A stretch of DNA of 64,000 bases from Rathayibacter sp. VKM Ac-2804 (GTDB taxonomy: Bacteria > Actinomycetota > Actinomycetes > Actinomycetales > Microbacteriaceae). The stretch's first letter is position 1; each line of letters begins with the position of its first letter. Both the position numbers and the translations under genes were made by a program. Where the stretch lies: the NCBI RefSeq assembly GCF_009866655.1, contig NZ_CP047420.1, positions 2,356,001 to 2,420,000 on the forward strand, given 5' to 3'. The notes under the pieces were generated by a model. The model did no database searches, had not been told where the DNA came from, and worked only from the letters and a program-made list of their open reading frames with translations. Shown here in pieces: positions 1 through 8,448 of the stretch.

Positions 1-2062
1 TGCTGTCCTTGTCGCCGGTGTTGGAGGTCGTCATCCAGAGGCCGCCCTGGCCGTCGGGCTCGACGGTGCGCAGGCGGCCGTAGGTGCCGACGAAGGCGGA
101 GGTCGGGGTGGCCAGCGCGTCGCCGGTGATCGGCGCGCGGTAGAGGCGGGTGCCGCGGAGGCAGGCGATGTAGACGACGTCGCGGACGACCGTCAGGCCG
201 GAGCAGGAGCCCGCGGAGGTCGGGTAGGTCTGCTTCGGAGCGAGGAAGCCGGCGGTGCCGCAGCTGCCGGAGGTCCCCTCGCAGGCGGGCCAGCCGTAGT
301 TGCCGCCGCGGACGATCAGGTTCGTCTCGTCCATGATGCCGTTGCCGAACTCCTGCTCCCAGAGGCGGCCCTGCGAGTCGAAGGCGAGCCCCTGCGGGTT
401 GCGGTGCCCGTAGCTCCAGACGGCGTTGCCGAACGGGTTGTCGGCGGGGATCGAGCCGTCGGCGTTGATCCGCAGGATCTTGCCGCTGAGGGAGTTCAGG
501 TTCTGCGCGGTGGCGGTGTTCTGGCCGTCGCCCGTGCTCACGTAGAGCTTGCCGTCGGGGCCGAAGCGCAGGCGTCCGCCGTTGTGGTACTTGTTCCGCA
601 GGATCCCGGAGGCGAGGACCTGCACGGTGCTCGTGTCGAGGCGGTCGCCGACGAGCTTGAGTCGGATCACCCGGTTGTCGGTGGGGGAGGTGTGCATCAC
701 GTACAGCCACTGGTCGGTGGCGAAGGTCGGCGACACCGCGATGCCCAGCAGACCGCCCTCGCCGTCCGTGCTCTGCACGTTCGGCACGGTCCCGAGGCTC
801 GTCTTCACGCCCGTCGTGGGATTGAGTCGGACGATGTCCTGCGCGTCGCGGCGCGAGTAGAGCACGGTCCCGTCGGGGACGGTGGTCAGCCCCCAGGGAA
901 TGTCGGTGTCGGTGGCGGTCTGGGTGACGGTGCAGAACGCGGTGCTGCAGGCCCCGCCCGTGGTCACCGCGGCGGCGGCGCTGCGGGCGGAGGTGTTGCC
1001 CTGGGCGTCGACGGCCGCGACCGTGTAGGAGTAGGCGGTGTTGGCCGCGAGGCCGCTCTCGGTGAAGGTCGTGACGGGCGCCGTCGTGCCGCTGCCGGCG
1101 ACCGTCCCGACCTGCGTGGAGCCGCGGAAGACGGTGTAGCTGCGCACCCCGACGTCGTCGGTGCTCGCGGTCCAGGTGAGGGTGACGGCGGTGCCGACCG
1201 CCCGCGCGGTGAGCCCGGTCGGGCTCGTCGGCGCCTGCGTGTCGGTGCTGCACTGCGGGATGGTGACGGCGACGGTGGCGCTCGCCTGCGAGACGTTGCC
1301 GGCGGCGTCGCGGGCGTTCACGTAGAGCCCCCACTGCGCACCCGGCACCACGTCGAGGCCGGTCGACAGGACGTTCCCGGCGACGGACTTCATGAACTGG
1401 CCGTCGTGATAGACGTCGTAGCCCGCCACTCCGACGGCGTCCGTGGACGCGTTCCAGGAGAAGGTCGCCGTGCGGCAGGCGAGGTTCGTCACCCGAGGGC
1501 TCCCCGGCGCGGAGGGGGCGGTGCTGTCCGCGACGACCGCGGTGGTCCGCCACTTCTGCCAGTCGCCGCCGGCGCAGGCCGCGATCTGCACGGACGAGCG
1601 GTTGGCCGTCTTCCGGTCCTTGACGCTCAGGCAGAGGCCCGAGGCGACGGCGCGGATCGTGCCGTCGCTCTCGATCCGCCAGCGCTGCCCGTCCCCGCCG
1701 ACGCAGTCCGAGATCTGCACGTCGGCGCCGGCCGTCGTCGAGCGGTTGCGCACCTCCAGGCACTTCGCGCCGCCGTAGACGGTGATCTCGCCGGTCGTGG
1801 CGATCGTCCACTTCTGGTTGGCGCCGCTGTTGCAGTCGTAGAGGACCACGATCGTCCGGTTCGCGGTCGACCCGTTCGGCACGTCCAGGCAGCGCTTCGA
1901 CGCGACCCCGGTGATCGGGCCGACGACCGGTGCCGCTGCTGCCGCCGCCTGCGCCGGAGCGGGCGCCGCGTGGGCGGGAGCCCCGGAGACGATGAGCGCG
2001 GCGGCCAGCACGGCGACGGCGAGACTGCGGGGGACGGCGAAACGGCGACCAGTGAAACGCAT
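1..2062 (-). CDS. Secreted ricin-lectin/FN3/PQQ-type sugar dehydrogenase (partial, 3' end outside window)
   Basis: An open frame runs leftward from an ATG at 2062 and leaves the window without a stop, giving at least 687 residues. Residues 1-32 are a signal peptide with basic start and AHA cleavage region. Residues about 46-174 form a ricin B-type beta-trefoil with three QxW motifs (NQKW, GQRW, WQKW). Two fibronectin III domains follow (about 180-268 and 275-365). The rest matches the glucose/sorbosone dehydrogenase (YliI-like) beta-propeller, with GEGGLLGIA, YVSTGDGQN and the HRNPQGLAFD stretch. The family oxidises aldoses to lactones with PQQ outside the cell; lectin and FN3 parts suggest binding to polysaccharide. 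The start has AGAGGAA upstream. The divergent SMP-30 gene could open the lactone product. Confidence 0.85.
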   Translation of the reverse strand, partial: MRFTGRRFAVPRSLAVAVLAAALIVSGAPAHAAPAPAQAAAAAAPVVGPITGVASKRCLDVPNGSTANRTIVVLYDCNSGANQKWTIATTGEITVYGGAKCLEVRNRSTTAGADVQISDCVGGDGQRWRIESDGTIRAVASGLCLSVKDRKTANRSSVQIAACAGGDWQKWRTTAVVADSTAPSAPGSPRVTNLACRTATFSWNASTDAVGVAGYDVYHDGQFMKSVAGNVLSTGLDVVPGAQWGLYVNARDAAGNVSQASATVAVTIPQCSTDTQAPTSPTGLTARAVGTAVTLTWTASTDDVGVRSYTVFRGSTQVGTVAGSGTTAPVTTFTESGLAANTAYSYTVAAVDAQGNTSARSAAAAVTTGGACSTAFCTVTQTATDTDIPWGLTTVPDGTVLYSRRDAQDIVRLNPTTGVKTSLGTVPNVQSTDGEGGLLGIAVSPTFATDQWLYVMHTSPTDNRVIRLKLVGDRLDTSTVQVLASGILRNKYHNGGRLRFGPDGKLYVSTGDGQNTATAQNLNSLSGKILRINADGSIPADNPFGNAVWSYGHRNPQGLAFDSQGRLWEQEFGNGIMDETNLIVRGGNYGWPACEGTSGSCGTAGFLAPKQTYPTSAGSCSGLTVVRDVVYIACLRGTRLYRAPITGDALATPTSAFVGTYGRLRTVEPDGQGGLWMTTSNTGDKDS

Positions 2063-2323
2063 CAGCGGGTTCCTCTACGGGCGGAGCGACCGGGCGCCTG
2101 CACGACTCGCCCTGTGCCGACCCTGGCACTCGGGGCGACCCGCGACAACCAGTCCCGGCTGTCATCTCGCGCCAGATCTGGCGGTTCGAGCGGGGGCGCG
2201 ACGCCGATACGGCCACGCCAACGCGGACTGCAGGCTCGCTCCTCGCATGCTCGGACGCGACTCGCCGGAAGAATAGGAGGCGGAGGTGGTTCCCATGAGC
2301 CAGGTGGCCGAGGGAGAGAGCCG

Positions 2324-3244
2324 ATGAGCGACCAGGCAGCGGACGAGAGAAGGACGGACAACGAGGCGCTCCTCCGCAGCGACGGCGGACTCGAGCGGCT
2401 GTGGACGGGCGCCGTCTGGAGCGAGGGGCCGCTGTGGATCCCGGCCGAGGGGCGTCTGCGCTGGAGCGACATCCCGAACGACCGCATCCTGCAGTGGGAC
2501 AGCGCGACCGGGGAGACCTCGGTGCACCGCGAGGGTGTCGAGTTCACCAATGGCCGACTCCTCGACGCCGACGGGAGCGTCGTCCAGTGCTCGCACGGAC
2601 TGCGCCGCCTGGAGCGAGAGCGGCCGGACGGCACCGTCGAGGAGCTCGTCTCGAGCTGGGACGGCGGAAGGCTGAACTCGCCCAACGACGTCGCGGTCGC
2701 TCCCGACGGCTCCTACTGGTTCACCGATCCGGACTACGGCATCCGGCAGCCGGCCGAGGGGCACCCCGGCGAGCGCGAGTACGGCGCGCGCTGGGTCTTC
2801 CGCTGGAGCGAGGAGGACGGCCTCGCGCCGGTCGTCACCGACATGGTGCAGCCGAACGGCATCGCCTTCTCGCCCGACGGCGCGACCGCCTACGTGACCG
2901 ACACGGCGATGAGCCTCGAGGACGGCCCGGGCCACTGGATCCGCGCCTACGACGTCGTCGACGGCGGAGTCGGCACCCGCAACGGGCGGCTCTTCGCGGA
3001 GACCGAGCAGGGCTTCCCCGACGGGATCGCCGTCGACGAGCGCGGCCGAGTGTGGTCCTCGGCCGGCGACGGCGTGCACGTCTTCGCCCCGGACGGCGCC
3101 GAGCTGCTCTTCGTGCCCGTACCGGAGGTCGTGGCGAACGTCTGCTTCGGTGGACCGGACGGCACCGACCTCTTCATCGTCGCCACCACCAGCCTGTACC
3201 GGCTGCGGACGCGCACCCGGGCCGCCCAGGCCACCACCGCGTAG
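2324..3244 (+). CDS. SMP-30/gluconolactonase family protein
   Basis: This 306-residue protein has the six-bladed propeller pattern of SMP-30/LRE lactonases: EGPLW near residue 34, RLNSPNDVAVAPDGS and YWFTDPDYG in the middle, QPNGIAFSPDG, and FPDGIAVDERG near the end. The conserved Glu (EGP), Asn (SPND) and Asp residues that hold the divalent metal are visible. The family hydrolyses sugar lactones to aldonic acids. No signal peptide is seen, so it should be cytoplasmic. The ATG at 2324 is preceded by AGGGAGAG and is chosen over longer in-frame extensions, which are low-complexity. It faces away from the secreted sugar dehydrogenase, a sensible pathway partner. Confidence 0.85.
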   Translation: MSDQAADERRTDNEALLRSDGGLERLWTGAVWSEGPLWIPAEGRLRWSDIPNDRILQWDSATGETSVHREGVEFTNGRLLDADGSVVQCSHGLRRLERERPDGTVEELVSSWDGGRLNSPNDVAVAPDGSYWFTDPDYGIRQPAEGHPGEREYGARWVFRWSEEDGLAPVVTDMVQPNGIAFSPDGATAYVTDTAMSLEDGPGHWIRAYDVVDGGVGTRNGRLFAETEQGFPDGIAVDERGRVWSSAGDGVHVFAPDGAELLFVPVPEVVANVCFGGPDGTDLFIVATTSLYRLRTRTRAAQATTA

Positions 3245-3260
3245 CGAAGTCCGTCCGCCA

Positions 3261-3311
3261 TTCGACAGGATCTGCTGTTCACCGGGGTTCAGAACAGCAC
3301 ATCTTGTCGAA
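3261..3311. repeat. 20-bp imperfect inverted repeat
   Basis: TTCGACAGGATCTGCTGTTC (3261-3280) is mirrored by 3292-3311 with 18 of 20 positions paired around an 11-base loop. It sits just after the lactonase stop codon and has no T tract. It may be a transcription-ending hairpin or a dispersed extragenic palindrome. I saw no second copy in the window. Confidence 0.6.
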
Positions 3312-3446
3312 CGGAGAAGCGCGTCCATCGGATGCTCGCCGGACGACTCGCGGCGCGAGCAGGGTCCGTCTCCAGTCTCGGCCGGACTCTGCGGCAGCCG
3401 CCGAACTCGGGGGAATCGACGGGGAGATGAAACTACGCTCAACCTC

Positions 3447-3950
3447 TTAGCGGCGGCGACCCCGGCGGGCCTGGACCATCCGGGCGACGAAGACGTGCGG
3501 CCGGACGACCGGCATGCGTCCGTGCCAGGGACTCAGATCGGTGAGGTCCGTGTCGTCGCTGACGATGAGGGTCGCGTCGCAGGCCAGGGAGAGATCCACG
3601 ATCAGGTTGTCCTCGTAGTCCTCGACGTCGAAGCACTTCCGCGGGGGATCGAGAGTCGCTCCGCCCGACACCTCCACGAGCTCGAGCACGGTCTGCAGGT
3701 ATCCCTCGATCAGTTCGGCGCTGAGGCCGAGCTCACTGAGGACCCGTGTCAGGTTGCGGAGGATGTGTGGCGAGACGAACAGCCGGAAATCATCGCCGTC
3801 GAAGGCGAGGGAGAGGCAGTCGGCCGCGGAGTTGCCGGTTCCGGGAGGCACCTCGACGATCCGTGGAAACTCGGAACCAGGGCCTACGAGCGCGTTGACG
3901 TAGATGTGGATGTCGAAGACGACCGCTGGGCCGACGTCATGCGGAGGCAC
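3447..3950 (-). CDS. PIN-domain toxin (VapC-like)
   Basis: A 167-residue protein with a PIN fold: the first acidic residue is D13 in AVVFDIHIYVNAL, a helix with R/L-rich NLTRVLSELGL follows, and the C-terminal acidic cluster is ED at 110-114 and SDDTDL at 131-136. PIN toxins are Mg-dependent RNases that cut tRNA, rRNA or mRNA. The GTG start at 3950 overlaps the end of the upstream RHH gene by 14 bases, so translation is probably coupled. The protein is longer than typical VapC (about 130 residues) and belongs to the COG1569-like branch with an insertion around residues 25-45. Toxicity is inferred from the pairing. Confidence 0.7.
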   Translation of the reverse strand: MPPHDVGPAVVFDIHIYVNALVGPGSEFPRIVEVPPGTGNSAADCLSLAFDGDDFRLFVSPHILRNLTRVLSELGLSAELIEGYLQTVLELVEVSGGATLDPPRKCFDVEDYEDNLIVDLSLACDATLIVSDDTDLTDLSPWHGRMPVVRPHVFVARMVQARRGRRR

Positions 3951-4194
3951 TCGAGCCCAAGGTCTTCTTCACGAGGGCGGTGACCTCTTCACGAGAGACC
4001 ACCCGGCCGGCGAGCTCCTCGCGAGCCCGGTCCTGCAGCCCGCGCATCTTCTCGGCCCACATGTCGTGCGCCATCCGCTTCATCGCCACCCGAAGGAACT
4101 CGGACCGGTTGCCGTGACCGAAGTGGTCGACGAGGGCCTGCAGTTCGGCCTGGTCCTCGTCCGCGATCGCGAACCCGACTGTCTTCGAGCGCAT
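3937..4194 (-). CDS. Ribbon-helix-helix antitoxin-like protein
   Basis: An 85-residue protein starting at the ATG at 4194. The N-terminus (SKTVGFAIADEDQAELQALV) gives a beta strand and helix, followed by GHGNRSEFLRVAMKRM, the usual NRSE turn and second helix of RHH DNA-binding proteins. The remaining 40 residues are charged and would wrap the toxin. It precedes and overlaps the PIN gene, the standard antitoxin-toxin order. It probably represses its own promoter, where two TGCAAC repeats lie 11 bp apart. Confidence 0.7.
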   Translation of the reverse strand: MRSKTVGFAIADEDQAELQALVDHFGHGNRSEFLRVAMKRMAHDMWAEKMRGLQDRAREELAGRVVSREEVTALVKKTLGSSASA

Positions 4195-4219
4195 GGCCAC
4201 AACCCTTCGTCTCTCCGTC

Positions 4220-4236
4220 TGCAACGCGTGTGCAAC
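4220..4236. promoter_or_regulatory. Candidate operator of the RHH/PIN module
   Basis: TGCAAC occurs at 4220-4225 and again at 4231-4236, one helical turn apart, about 26 bp upstream of the antitoxin start. RHH dimers commonly bind such spaced direct repeats. Assignment is by position only. Confidence 0.35.
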
Positions 4237-4388
4237 TCTACGCTCGATCGGAGGCGGCGCGGAGAAGGAGTCGCTCACCGTACGTCGCCGCCCTCGCAGC
4301 GACCACCGGATTCCGCGCCCGCTCGAGCGGGCCCGAGCGCCCGCTCGCCCTCGTCGAGGCGGCGCCGAGCCCGAACCCTCGTCCGCGA

Positions 4389-5489
4389 TCACGGCACTCT
4401 CAGCTCGTGCAGCGGGTCCCTGCTCGCCGCCCTCTGAGCGGGGAGAAGCGCGGCGACGACGGAGACCACGATCGCCAGAGCGCCCGTGGCCACCAGGAAG
4501 TCGAGGCCGGGAAGCGGGTCGCCGCCGGCCACCAGGAACACGGCGGAACCCACCGTGCCCAGAAGAGCGCCGATCGTCGCGACGAGGAGGACCTGACAGA
4601 CGACGAGCAGGACGATCAGGCCTCTCGTGGCCCCGAGCGCCCTTCGACGTCCGAAGTCCTTCCGCCTCATCTGGACGAGACCGTACTGCGTCGCACCGAC
4701 CAGGACCGCGCCCGCGCCGGCGATGAGAACCACGAGATCTCGTCCGAAACCACCGAGAGTGCCCTCGAGAACGGTCCGCAGGTCCGCGTACCGAGCGCTC
4801 GTGGTGACGGTGACGCCCTGCGGGTTCGCCGGAGCCAGAAGGGAGCCGATCGATCGCGTCAGCGGGCGGATCATCTCGGGTTCCGTGGCGATGACGACCA
4901 CATAGCCCACACTCCTGGTCGCGGAGGGAGGCATCGGGACCAGGACGGACGGGCCGAGGAAGGACAGGTACTCGGACGAGGCGAAGGTCCCGACGACGTC
5001 GACCCCGGCTCCACTGCCCGAAGAGACCGAGCCGGTCTGCTCGGCGAAGCCCAGAGTGGCGAGAGCCTCCTCGGACGCCCACGCCGAGCCGCTGGGGAAC
5101 CGCCCCGCCTCGATTCCCAGCTCTGCGAAGTCGGACGACCACACGGATCGAAGAGCCACCTTCCTTCCCTCCGCGATCCGGGAGTTGCCGACGTCACTGG
5201 CATCCGAGAACGCTGCGGCCCACTGCACGCCGGAGAGTCGGGAGATCCTCTCCAGTGCGTCCGAGGACAGGCCCGCCTCTGCCTCCCCTCGGACCAGGAT
5301 GGAACGCGTCCCCGCCGAATCCACCGTCGCGAGAACGCTCTGCTCCGTCCCCACGGTCCGCCCGGTCGTCAGAACGATCCCGGCGCACATCGCCACCACC
5401 ATCACCAGAGTGAGGAGAGAGGCCACCGGTTGCGCGATCGAGGAGGCGAGGGCTTCCCGGAGCACGGGCAGGACGAATCTCCGCCTCAC
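4389..5489 (-). CDS. FtsX-like ABC transporter permease
   Basis: A 366-residue membrane protein with one transmembrane helix near residues 20-45, a large extracytoplasmic domain, and three closely spaced helices between about 245 and 355, the last ending in PAQRAASRDPLHELR, which is typical of MacB/FtsX permeases. The ATG overlaps the stop of the ATPase gene (ATGA), so the two are translated together. With the adaptor it forms a three-part exporter. In this family such complexes export peptides or work on envelope substrates; the neighbouring small exported protein is the likely cargo or the reason for the pump. Confidence 0.8.
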   Translation of the reverse strand: MRRRFVLPVLREALASSIAQPVASLLTLVMVVAMCAGIVLTTGRTVGTEQSVLATVDSAGTRSILVRGEAEAGLSSDALERISRLSGVQWAAAFSDASDVGNSRIAEGRKVALRSVWSSDFAELGIEAGRFPSGSAWASEEALATLGFAEQTGSVSSGSGAGVDVVGTFASSEYLSFLGPSVLVPMPPSATRSVGYVVVIATEPEMIRPLTRSIGSLLAPANPQGVTVTTSARYADLRTVLEGTLGGFGRDLVVLIAGAGAVLVGATQYGLVQMRRKDFGRRRALGATRGLIVLLVVCQVLLVATIGALLGTVGSAVFLVAGGDPLPGLDFLVATGALAIVVSVVAALLPAQRAASRDPLHELRVP

Positions 5490-6118
5490 AGGCTGATCCT
5501 CCGGTCGCAGGAGGCGACGACCGTCTCGTCGTGAGTGACCACGATCACGGACGAACCCGATCGGGCACGCTCTCGCAGTGCGTCGACGACCACCGCCGCG
5601 GACTCCGGATCCAGATTCCCCGTCGGCTCGTCCGCGAGGACGATCGTCGGGTCGTCGAGGAGCGCCCGGCAGAGCGCTATCCGCTGCGCCTGGCCACCGG
5701 AGACCTGATGGGGTCTCGCCGAGGCGCGCAGGGCGACCCCGAAGCGCTCCATCAGGCCGTGCGCTGCGAGCTCCACCGCCGCGTTCCGGCGCCCACGATA
5801 AAGAGCCGTCTCGACGATGTTGTCGAGGACCGTTCTCGTGGGATCCAGAGCGGCGTCCTGGAAGACGAACCCGATGTTCTCCGCGCGGTACTCCGCCCTC
5901 GATCGATCACTCAGGCCACTGACATCGACGCCATCGATCCGGATCCGTCCCGATTCCGGAGTCGCCATCAGGCCCAGGACGTAGAGCAGGGTCGACTTTC
6001 CCCTTCCCGATGGGCCGGTGATCGCGACCATCTCGGAGGGCATCACGACAGCGCTGAAGTCGGACAGGACTCGGGGGCCGCGTCGATAGCTGAAGTCGAT
6101 GCTCTCAGCGGTGATCAT
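5486..6118 (-). CDS. ABC transporter ATP-binding protein (LolD/MacB type)
   Basis: A 210-residue ATPase with Walker A GPSGRGKST near residue 36, Q-loop region FVFQDAAL, signature VSGGQAQR, Walker B IVLADEPTGNLD and H-loop VVTHD. The glycine pattern of Walker A is intact although Ser is replaced by Arg in GPSGRGKS. ATG at 6118 overlaps the stop of the adaptor gene, and its own stop overlaps the FtsX start, making a tight three-gene operon read leftward. Confidence 0.88.
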   Translation of the reverse strand: MITAESIDFSYRRGPRVLSDFSAVVMPSEMVAITGPSGRGKSTLLYVLGLMATPESGRIRIDGVDVSGLSDRSRAEYRAENIGFVFQDAALDPTRTVLDNIVETALYRGRRNAAVELAAHGLMERFGVALRASARPHQVSGGQAQRIALCRALLDDPTIVLADEPTGNLDPESAAVVVDALRERARSGSSVIVVTHDETVVASCDRRISL

Positions 6119-7209
6119 CGGGGTGCAGCGTCGTCGCCGTAGACGCGCACTTCCGTGCCTTCCACGAGGCCGGTCACGACCGAGATGCCCTTGGCTGCAG
6201 CGACGACATCCACACGATGTCTCTCGCCGGCCGAGTCCGTCACTTCGAGATCCCCGTTCACGTCGGTCCGGATGCTCGCGGTCGGGACGGTCAGACCCGA
6301 CGTCTCGGGTGTCGTCGTGAGGACGACGGGGAGGAGGGTGTCCTGAGTCACGTCGAGATCCGCGCACTCCTCGCCGCAGATGATCTCGCCGTCCACGCCG
6401 GCGAGCGCTATCGACACCCCGACCTCGGGCTTCACCTCCTGGACCGTCGTGACCGCCCGCCAGGGTCCGTCCGGTCCGGTGATCTCCGCCGCGACTCCCA
6501 CGCCGATCTGAGCGGCCTGGGCCGCTGTCGCCGTGACGGAGAACGTCGGCGTCTTCGGCAGCGTCCTCGCGACGACCTCGCCGCCCGAGACCACTGCTCC
6601 TCGAGTGATGAGGGTCTCGTCGACGACCAGCCGGGTCGGCACCTCGGGCACGAAGACCAGGTCGCCCCGTCGGACGACGCCGTCCACCGGAAAGCCTGCA
6701 GCCTTCTGCCACTCCTTGATCGCCGCCGCGGTGCGCGGTCCGGGCGCACCGTCGACAGCGCCGCGGTAGTAGCCGAGGTCGCCCAGCAGCTCCTGCAGCT
6801 GCTCCACATCCTCGCCCTCGCTCGTCCCGTCGATGTCCCGGAACGCGGGGATCACGCCGCGCGCGAGAACCACGGGTCGAAGGTCCACGGTGTAGAGCTC
6901 CTCGCCCTGGTCGGCGACGTCGCCGGGGGTGTGACTCACCGTCGTCACCGTGCCCTGCGCCGAATTGGTCCCCGCGGGGGACTGGGTCCAGTGGGCGGTC
7001 GCCACCAGGTTCACCGCCGCGCCGACAGCACCGGCGCGAGCGACAGCGGTCGTGTAGTCGGTCCCCGCCACGACCTCCTCCGCGGGCGCGAAGATCACCG
7101 CTCCGGCCCAGACACCCGCCGCGGCGGCCAGCACCACCAGGCAGAAGGCGAGAGCCGCGACGGGGGAGAGAAGACCTCTCCGAGGCGATCGATCGGCTTT
7201 CACCAGCAC
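6115..7209 (-). CDS. Membrane-anchored adaptor with peptidoglycan-binding domain
   Basis: A 364-residue protein with an N-terminal membrane anchor (about residues 15-40), a lipoyl/barrel-like region interrupted by a PG_binding_1 domain (about 125-170, with ELLGDLGYYRGAVDG and TAAAIKEWQKAAG) and a HlyD/MacA-like beta domain. C-terminal text GLVEGTEVRVYGDDA is typical of periplasmic-adaptor-like proteins. It would link the ATPase/FtsX pump to the cell wall. The GTG at 7209 is taken as start because AAAGGA lies just upstream, but the start lies inside a 17-bp triplicated repeat, so neighbouring GTG codons cannot be excluded. Confidence 0.75.
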   Translation of the reverse strand: MLVKADRSPRRGLLSPVAALAFCLVVLAAAAGVWAGAVIFAPAEEVVAGTDYTTAVARAGAVGAAVNLVATAHWTQSPAGTNSAQGTVTTVSHTPGDVADQGEELYTVDLRPVVLARGVIPAFRDIDGTSEGEDVEQLQELLGDLGYYRGAVDGAPGPRTAAAIKEWQKAAGFPVDGVVRRGDLVFVPEVPTRLVVDETLITRGAVVSGGEVVARTLPKTPTFSVTATAAQAAQIGVGVAAEITGPDGPWRAVTTVQEVKPEVGVSIALAGVDGEIICGEECADLDVTQDTLLPVVLTTTPETSGLTVPTASIRTDVNGDLEVTDSAGERHRVDVVAAAKGISVVTGLVEGTEVRVYGDDAAPR

Positions 7210-7248
7210 AGTCCTTTCACCAGCACGGTCCTTTCACCAGCAGAGGCC
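7198..7248 (-). repeat. Three 17-bp tandem repeats carrying SD and GTG
   Basis: Units 7198-7214, 7215-7231 and 7232-7248 read TTTCACCAGCACAGTCC, TTTCACCAGCACGGTCC and TTTCACCAGCAGAGGCC on the plus strand. On the minus strand each offers AAAGG followed by a GTG, the third less perfectly. They overlap the start of the adaptor gene. Since 17 is not a multiple of three, gain or loss of a unit changes which GTG is in frame with which ribosome site. Confidence 0.8.
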
Positions 7249-7336
7249 TTTCGCACGGAGATCGGTCGGAGGACGACTGTCACCCTCCGACCGACCACGC
7301 CTGATCAGCGATTGCTGATCGAGGGCGAGAGCTCTC

Positions 7337-7681
7337 TTACTGGTAGCAACTCGCGCCCGAGCTGTTCAGGGTCGCCGTGCCGTTCGTTCCCACACTCCAG
7401 CTCGAAACGCCGCGGAACGCCGACTGGGAGAACGTGCTGTGCGTGCCCGGCGAGTTCTCGGACGAACTGAAGTCCTGGCCGTAGGTTCGGCCATCGGTTG
7501 ACGTGTACCCGTGAAGAATTCCGCCGTCCCCGTCGTTCGACGTCGAATAGACCGCCGTGATTCCTACCGTCCGGATGCCGCCGCACGAGTAGGACGCAGC
7601 GCTGGCCGCCGTTGGGACCACCAGTGTCGCCGCGATTCCGCCTACCAGAGCCAGTGCCGCTGCAGGAAGCAGTCTTTTCAT
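7337..7681 (-). CDS. Small exported protein, possible lactococcin 972-like bacteriocin
   Basis: A 114-residue protein with a clear Sec signal (KRLL, hydrophobic core, ASAA cleavage near residue 28) and an 86-residue mature part rich in Ser, Thr, Gly and Asn with two cysteines near its ends (SCGG and SCYQ), which could form one disulfide. The ATG at 7681 is chosen because GGAGAA stands seven bases before it. The mature part (AVYSTSNDG, HGYTSTDG, SSWSVG) loosely recalls the lactococcin 972 family, whose genes often sit beside ABC/FtsX exporters as here. I cannot confirm the family without a profile search; the exported nature is firm. Confidence 0.6.
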   Translation of the reverse strand: MKRLLPAAALALVGGIAATLVVPTAASAASYSCGGIRTVGITAVYSTSNDGDGGILHGYTSTDGRTYGQDFSSSENSPGTHSTFSQSAFRGVSSWSVGTNGTATLNSSGASCYQ

Positions 7682-7770
7682 TGTGTTCTCCATTCTGTTG
7701 GTGTCACGACATGCGTGACGGTGGTGGAGGCGGTCGCAGTGTTCAAGCGTGTGGAGCAGCGAGGCGCTCA

Positions 7771-8448
7771 TCACTCCCCGAAGTAGCCCGGAGGCGTTTG
7801 CGGGCAGTCCCTATTGACGGTCAGCCACTGCGTCTTGCCGGTCGGCTCGTAGCTGAGGTAGGGACTCCATGCGTCTCGCGAGTTGATGGTGTCGCGGAAG
7901 GTCTCATAGGTGGGCGCCTCCGGCACGTCGATGTCGTGACTCTTCAAGCACTCGATGAGGTCGTGTGCGTAGTAGTGGTAGAGGTACTCGTACTGCGCTT
8001 CGGTCGGTGGCGTGTCGAATCTCGGATCCATCGGGTACTGCGCTCTGCACGCGAACAGGGCGATGTCGTGAGTCTGCGTCTGCTCCGTGGGGAAGGAGCC
8101 GTAATCGAGGCCGCCGTCCGGACCAGCCTTGGTCTCCGGAAAGCCGACTGAGACCATGCAGTCCGCGATCGCCGACGTCGACTCCACGGGGTTCACGGTG
8201 CGGATCACGTCGACCTCGGGTCGGACCGCGTCCGGATACTTGACTACCAGCTCAGCCCAGTCTTGATCCTGCTTCTCGGCCAGTGCGCGCTCCACCTCAG
8301 CAGCCGGGAGCGGAGCGACAGTGGGCTTCGGCGGCGCGGCGTCTCCCGCTGTGCACCCGGAGAGCGAAGCGGCGATGGTGACGATCGAGACGACGGCGAC
8401 AGCCCTCGTCGCCGATGATCGCAGCGAGTTCTCAGTACGGATCCTCAT
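7771..8448 (-). CDS. Lipoprotein of unknown function
   Basis: A 225-residue protein starting at ATG 8448 after GGAGGCAGACAC. Residues 1-35 form a lipoprotein signal with lipobox SLSGC. The mature part has four further cysteines (IADCMVS, FACRAQY, IECLKSH, RDCPQTP), probably two disulfides, and ends PPGYFGE. It lies 90 bp upstream of the small exported protein and reads the same way. A surface lipoprotein next to a bacteriocin-like gene could be an immunity or docking factor, but that is only context. I do not recognise the family. Confidence 0.7.
   Translation of the reverse strand: MRIRTENSLRSSATRAVAVVSIVTIAASLSGCTAGDAAPPKPTVAPLPAAEVERALAEKQDQDWAELVVKYPDAVRPEVDVIRTVNPVESTSAIADCMVSVGFPETKAGPDGGLDYGSFPTEQTQTHDIALFACRAQYPMDPRFDTPPTEAQYEYLYHYYAHDLIECLKSHDIDVPEAPTYETFRDTINSRDAWSPYLSYEPTGKTQWLTVNRDCPQTPPGYFGE

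Noticed and set aside
404-2276. Long rightward frames over the first 2 kb
   Set aside because: They are antisense to the secreted dehydrogenase, whose domains and signal are clear; the translations are Arg/Gly/Val-rich with no motif.
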